DNA from: Alviniconcha marisindica
Taxonomy: Eukaryota > Mollusca > Gastropoda > Provannidae
Assembly: GCA_018857735.1 (NCBI GenBank)
Contig: JABMCL010003451.1
Location: 272,501-336,500, forward strand
Length of the DNA: 64,000 nt
Direction of reading: 5' to 3'
Shown here: piece by piece, positions 52,101-58,400 of the stretch
Position numbering within the stretch: the stretch's first letter is position 1
How the letters are laid out: the number at the start of each line of letters is the position of its first letter
The notes under the pieces: generated by a model
Told to the model about the DNA's origin: nothing
The model's database searches: none
Seen by the model: the letters and a program-made list of their open reading frames with translations, nothing else
Program-made: the position numbers and the translations under genes

Positions 52101-53716
52101 TTAAGAATCATTTGAAACTGAACTTGGACTTTGAAGACAAAGTGAAATGACAGCTGACAGAAACACTGCACTGTCTTCCTGATTCTAATCACATCTGTTC
52201 CAACCGCCCCTCCCCCCCCCCCCCCCCTTTCATACTAGCTAAATTAAAACAGAAAATAGATGCGAAATGATCCATTCATAACTGCGCTGTATCTGCATAA
52301 CTAGCCCATCTGGGTGGTCCTGTACTGCCCCTGGCATAGATAGGCTTTCTTACTCTGCTGCTCCTGAATGTCAGTGGGACTCAGCAACTGCTCTGAACTT
52401 TACAACAGAATCCATATTAATCAAGGACCATTTATGCTGGTATTTCAAACAAGTATTTACACAAGTGGATGTCTACAGCAAATACTGTACTGCCTCCTCT
52501 GTACAAGTGAGCCTGGCCACAGTAATACTTGTAAGCACAATACAGTGATCAGCGTCTCCACCTCCCAGAAACTACCCGACACAGTCAAATGCTTTAGAGT
52601 TTCATGAAAAAGAACCCCCAATGTGGTAGTCATTTTAGCCAGTAACTCTGTTTTTTGCTGGTTTTTAGATCAGTAACACATGTTAGAAGTCACATGGGCA
52701 AACTGAATACTTCTTCCAATATTTATATTTTAACACCATTAGCCATAACACTTTTCAGAAAATGAACATGGGAACTTTAACATGCACAACAATCTTTCAG
52801 TGTGGTCTGCACAAATGAACCAATGAGAGTGACACAGGCACTGACAAGATAAAGTATGCACAAGTGCTGGCTTGGAAAAACTGATAAAAATCCTTCAAGC
52901 TGCCCTCAAACCCATATTAGTTGCTTTTCACTGAAAAAACATTGTAGCATGTTACACAATTAGCCTTAGGCCCCTGAAGTTGTATTATCACACTTGTGGT
53001 CTTTCTGCATATATATTATACATATGAATGTTTGGCAGGATATTGGCAGCAGGAACGAGGAAGCAGAAAGCCCAAAACATAAACCAGCTGAATTTAGTTA
53101 AACTAATTAGAACTGTGGGAACCCTGACAATAAATAAACACTCATGGGGGTCCATCACTCTCAAGTGCATCTAGATAATGGTCTTAATCATTACTAATAC
53201 TATTACTCAGTATTAGTAATAGTAATCCAAAAATGAAAAACAAAATTTCAAACCCCTCACCATTAAGACATCTAAAAACTTGTCTTTTTTGTGTGTAAAC
53301 AAAATCAGCACCTCACACCACCCCTCTAATATTTACTAATTTTGAAACCTGTCTCTTTTAATTTTATACCTGTAATTATAAAGCCAACATCACAGGCCAG
53401 TCATATTTTTTGTTTTTTGTCTCTGACAGTAGAGTTAGTGAATTAGAAACTTGTTTTTTGTTGTTGTTGTTGGTTGTTTTTTTTGTGTATAAATAAAGCC
53501 TACACCTATGACCACTCTTTTATTTTCAAGACATTTACAACTTGTCTTTTTATTTATAGTATAAAGCACTCACCAACAACCAATGCTCTTTTTATACACT
53601 TGGATCACACTAGGTTTTTAAAACTGCTTACCTCATATATATACACACACAAACGTGAAAGAAAAAACAGTGTATCAGTCATTTATTTTTGTGTCCATGT
53701 AAAATGTGCAAAGCAG

Positions 53717-53796
<80 letters not shown>

Positions 53797-53943
53797 CAAA
53801 TGACCATTATCCACACTTCCTGTCAGTTTCACCCACTTTATCAGTCTCTGCCTGTTTGGGCACAGTAACACAAAAGAGAAGTGTACCCAGGACTACTCAA
53901 ATTTTAGCTTGCAAAGAAACACACATTGCGTTATTAGTGTAAA

Positions 53944-54022
<79 letters not shown>

Positions 54023-54060
54023 TTAAAAAATGGGAATAATGTATTAAAATGTGCAAAGCA

Positions 54061-54104
<44 letters not shown>

Positions 54105-55181
54105 GTGTACACAATCTCAAATGACCACCATCCACACTTCCTTTCAGTTTCACCCACTTTATCAATTTGAATTAGTGCCTGTCTGGGCACAGTAACACAC
54201 ACACACACAAAATGTACCCAGGACCACTCAAATTTAAGCTTGCAAAGAAACACACGTTGCGTTATTAGTGTAAAGAATATATTGTACACTTAAAAAAAGG
54301 GAATAATGTATTAAAATGAAAAGATATATGAACAATAATTCAGTTACCGAGTTACACACTACGCATTAAGCTGTCTACTGACAAAACAAACTAAACACTG
54401 CTGCAGGCAACAGAACAAAATCAAACATATAAAACAATGCAGTAGCTAGGCCATGATGACATCATCACCTGTGAACTCAGATTTAGGTCTTGATTGTGAC
54501 TGCCCTGATTACTGTGTTAGTTCACAGGCTGCTGCTGTTCCCTGTGAAGAAATAACAACATCAGCCTTACACCATGCACACTGGTGGTAGTGTTACTTTA
54601 CAGTTGGGCCCACACACGTCTGTTCAGTGGTGCAAAACCAAATTTATATAAACCCAAACACGTGCAATGACAGAAGAAGAAAAAAGGCAAGACCTAGGTA
54701 ACACCTCTTTTCAAGGTCACCCGCAAAAATCCATTGCCGGTACACAGTCATGACTCATGCCTACTGCCATTTTCATCTTTCATCATCTCTCTGCATTTAC
54801 AAAACATCTTGCTCTCTCTCACCCTCAAATGAAAAGCTGCTCAAAATTCCAAAGCAAAACCTGAACTCTTTCAGGAAACATTCTTTTGGTTCATGGCACC
54901 ATCAGTTTGGAACTCACTGCTGGCCTCTCTCAGTAATGTCCCAATGTTGTCTCAGTTCAAAACCTTCCTGCTTGCCCAAGTGTTCCACTAGAATCTAGTA
55001 CTCTTTCTGTTAATTGGTAATATGTCTGTACATATATGGCTCAGTGTGGAAGGAAGTATATGGAGGGGAAGGTGGGGGGAGAGGAGCAGGAGAGAGCCAG
55101 GCAAGACAAGGAGGTTGAGGGTGGGGGGAGACATACTTAAATGGTTAAATGGGAGATTTTTGGAGAATGTTGCTAACTGTA

Positions 55182-55223
<42 letters not shown>

Positions 55224-55285
55224 AGTGGGCAGTGGGAGTCATGTGTGCCTTTGCTTGTGTATGTATGTGGTGTGGTGTGGTTTGG

Positions 55286-55340
<55 letters not shown>

Positions 55341-55412
55341 TGGTGGTGTGTGTGTGTGTGATGAGTGATAGAGTGTGTGTCTGTACCATCATTATAATGT
55401 ATACTATAGTTA

Positions 55413-55469
<57 letters not shown>

Positions 55470-58400
55470 TATTATGTAGAATACTATACTTAAGGTTTTG
55501 TTTAATGAAATGTATGCATGTGAATATGGTTTTTGTCATGAGATGTTTGTAAAGATCAGTGAGTTTACCTCAGGTTAGAGAATGGCACTTTATAAGTATA
55601 CTTCAGTATTACATCATTACCAAAATATATAATACATGTACTTGTGTAGTTTCTGTGGATGCACATACCAAACAACTCAAATTATCAAAATCAGATTTAC
55701 CTTTGCTATCTCAGTATCTGTTTTGGAAACACTGTCTTCGCATATTATTACAACTAAACAGTAAATAAATAATTTACAAGCACTATACTCCAGGAAACAG
55801 ATTTCCACTTACAACACAGTACAAAACTGAAATCTGTACACATATTCCCCAAACTTCCATTCAGTGGCATAGGAAAATAACCATTCCACGACCCCCCCCA
55901 CCCGCTCCCCTCCCACCCGCTCCCCCCCATGACATGAGTCTCATGTCAGCACTCAATAACTGTATTTATAACAGGTACAGACTGAACATAAATCATATTC
56001 AGAATGACACTATACATACCCCCCCCCCCCACCCACTCCCTTGCTTCCTCATCCATCCATACCTGAAAGCAGTATCTGGAAAAGTCAGAAGGTGAGACTC
56101 AAAATGTATGGGAATAGTGTTCAAAAAGTGTGCCTACAGCGCTTGCCTGCCTGGCCTTGTGCACATAAAACAAAGACGCTTGATTAGTTGATTTAATATC
56201 CATGCTAAAATATTTTAACTAATATTAAGTAGGAACACACTGGGATAGAGGGATATATAACACATATCTGTGGCTGATTAAGACCTAAATGTTGTAACTT
56301 TTTGTTCTTTAACTCACTTAAGATAAGTTGTGCACCTCAGTTATTTGTACATTTGTAAACACCTCAAAGGTCTACATAATAATATGATTAATGAAAAAAA
56401 TACTGTTAAAATCATGCAGAAAACATTGCAGGTCACCTTTTGTGGGAAGCCAGTTTATAATAAACATGTCAGTCAAGTTGCAATACATGTTTGTGATGAA
56501 ACAATTTGTTACAAATCAAAACAGAGATCTACAGAGTTTCACAGGAACACAGCTGTCTGTAACTGTGTAACTTGTGTAACCACTAAACTTGTCATATCTT
56601 ACTGCATTTTTAGCCTGTTGTAAAATTAGTCAGCCCACAAAATAGTTATGCAGTTTTAATCAGTCATCAACACATCCCCCCCCTCCCCCCCCCCCCCCCC
56701 CACCCCCCAAAAAAAAAGAGAAGAAAAAAAGAGAAAAAAGTCCAAGACGTTTAGATCATCATTTCAAGCAAAAACACACCAAGGGAAAAACTCACTTATT
56801 AACAGAAAACAGCCATTATTGATGCCTTTTTCACAGACATTTCAATTAATGCATTTCTGTTTTTTCTCAAAATTATCAATTCTGAGTTACAATTATGAGG
56901 TTTTAATCAGTCACCAGTGATATGTCTAGTTACTGAGGGATAAACTATGTCAAGCCATTCAGGGACAGCAGGAACATGCCTCAATTTGCAGAAACTGCAT
57001 GCTGTGCATCTGCTATGCTTTCTATTGGCCCAGAAGTGACTGTTTGTTTACACAACAGCTTCTTTTGTTTTGTTTTGTTATTTTCTTCTAAGCAGGCTAA
57101 CTAACCATATAAATTATTATAATGTATGACTTAGTTTATCATAGTGCATACATGACTGAGGTTATGAGAGTAAGTAAGTAATTTGGTGTTTTACGCCCAG
57201 TCAACCATTACGGTTATCTCAGGGCGTGGTTATGAGAGTATTCAGTTTGTTTGGACATTTCTTTATATAATTTGTGTGTGTACCTTTCTGTTTTCTTCAT
57301 AGAATCTAAGAATGAGAATATTGAATAATTATAAAGCATGGTATTTATACCAACACATTGACAGTGACGCCTACTAGTACTATACTAAGTACTATCAATG
57401 TGAAATACTCACAAACACACTTTCTCTCCATTAAAATGTATTAGAATTATAGAATTTATAAGGTTGTTCAGTATTTTCTGTTTAACTGTGCATCTTTTAC
57501 ACAGACTAAAAAGTAGGTTTTGTAACTTCTGGAGTCAGTTGAGACAGCTCTTCATTTACTACCACTTTTAAAGATCAGTGACAGTGTGCACAGTTATGTC
57601 TGAGTTTATTTGTATAAAATTTGGTGTGCACCACTACCAGAACTTTACCTTGCTTGAGTTGACTTGAAGTTCTTCACATATAATGATATATATGAAAGTC
57701 ATAAGACAACAATAATAATGATTAATTGGATCACTTACTGAATTAAAATAAAATAAAACTGAAATAATTTAGTAATCTTCACCCTTTCAATTTTTCACAA
57801 TCTGGGCTTGTACAGTAACAGTTGTAGAAAATTGCATTCAGTAAGTCAGTACTGTGTACCTTTATACTTCTAGTCTGACCAGGGCCAATTTACTCTCAAC
57901 CAGCTTTTGGGCCATCACTGTACTGATCAAGCAAGTCACATAATTTACAACTGCTTCAGGATGACAACATATTACTTGGCTGGGTTGGGGGTGGGGGGTG
58001 GGGTGGGTAGGGCCAGGGTTCACTCAACTCTGGTTAACTCTACTTGGTTGAAGTTGGGTTTCACTTCTTTTTTCAAGCCTCTCATTCAGTTTGTGTCTCA
58101 CTCCCAGTCTTACCGATGTTCAAGTGCTGCACCAGTCGGTATTAACTCTGTCTCTGCCATGACCTCTTGATAACACAAAAAGTATTCACAATAAGTGAAT
58201 AACATCATCAGTATTCAATTAAATTTTGTGAATTATTAAAGTTCTGCCACATCACAAAAACTGGTATGACTATGAGCCAGTAAAGTCAACCTTAAGGATA
58301 TGATACCTATTAATTACTTAACATTCTGCCCCAGGTAGTGCCATATACTGCCAATGTTAAGGATTAAAGTAAAACAGCTGGACTAACACTTACTCAAGAC

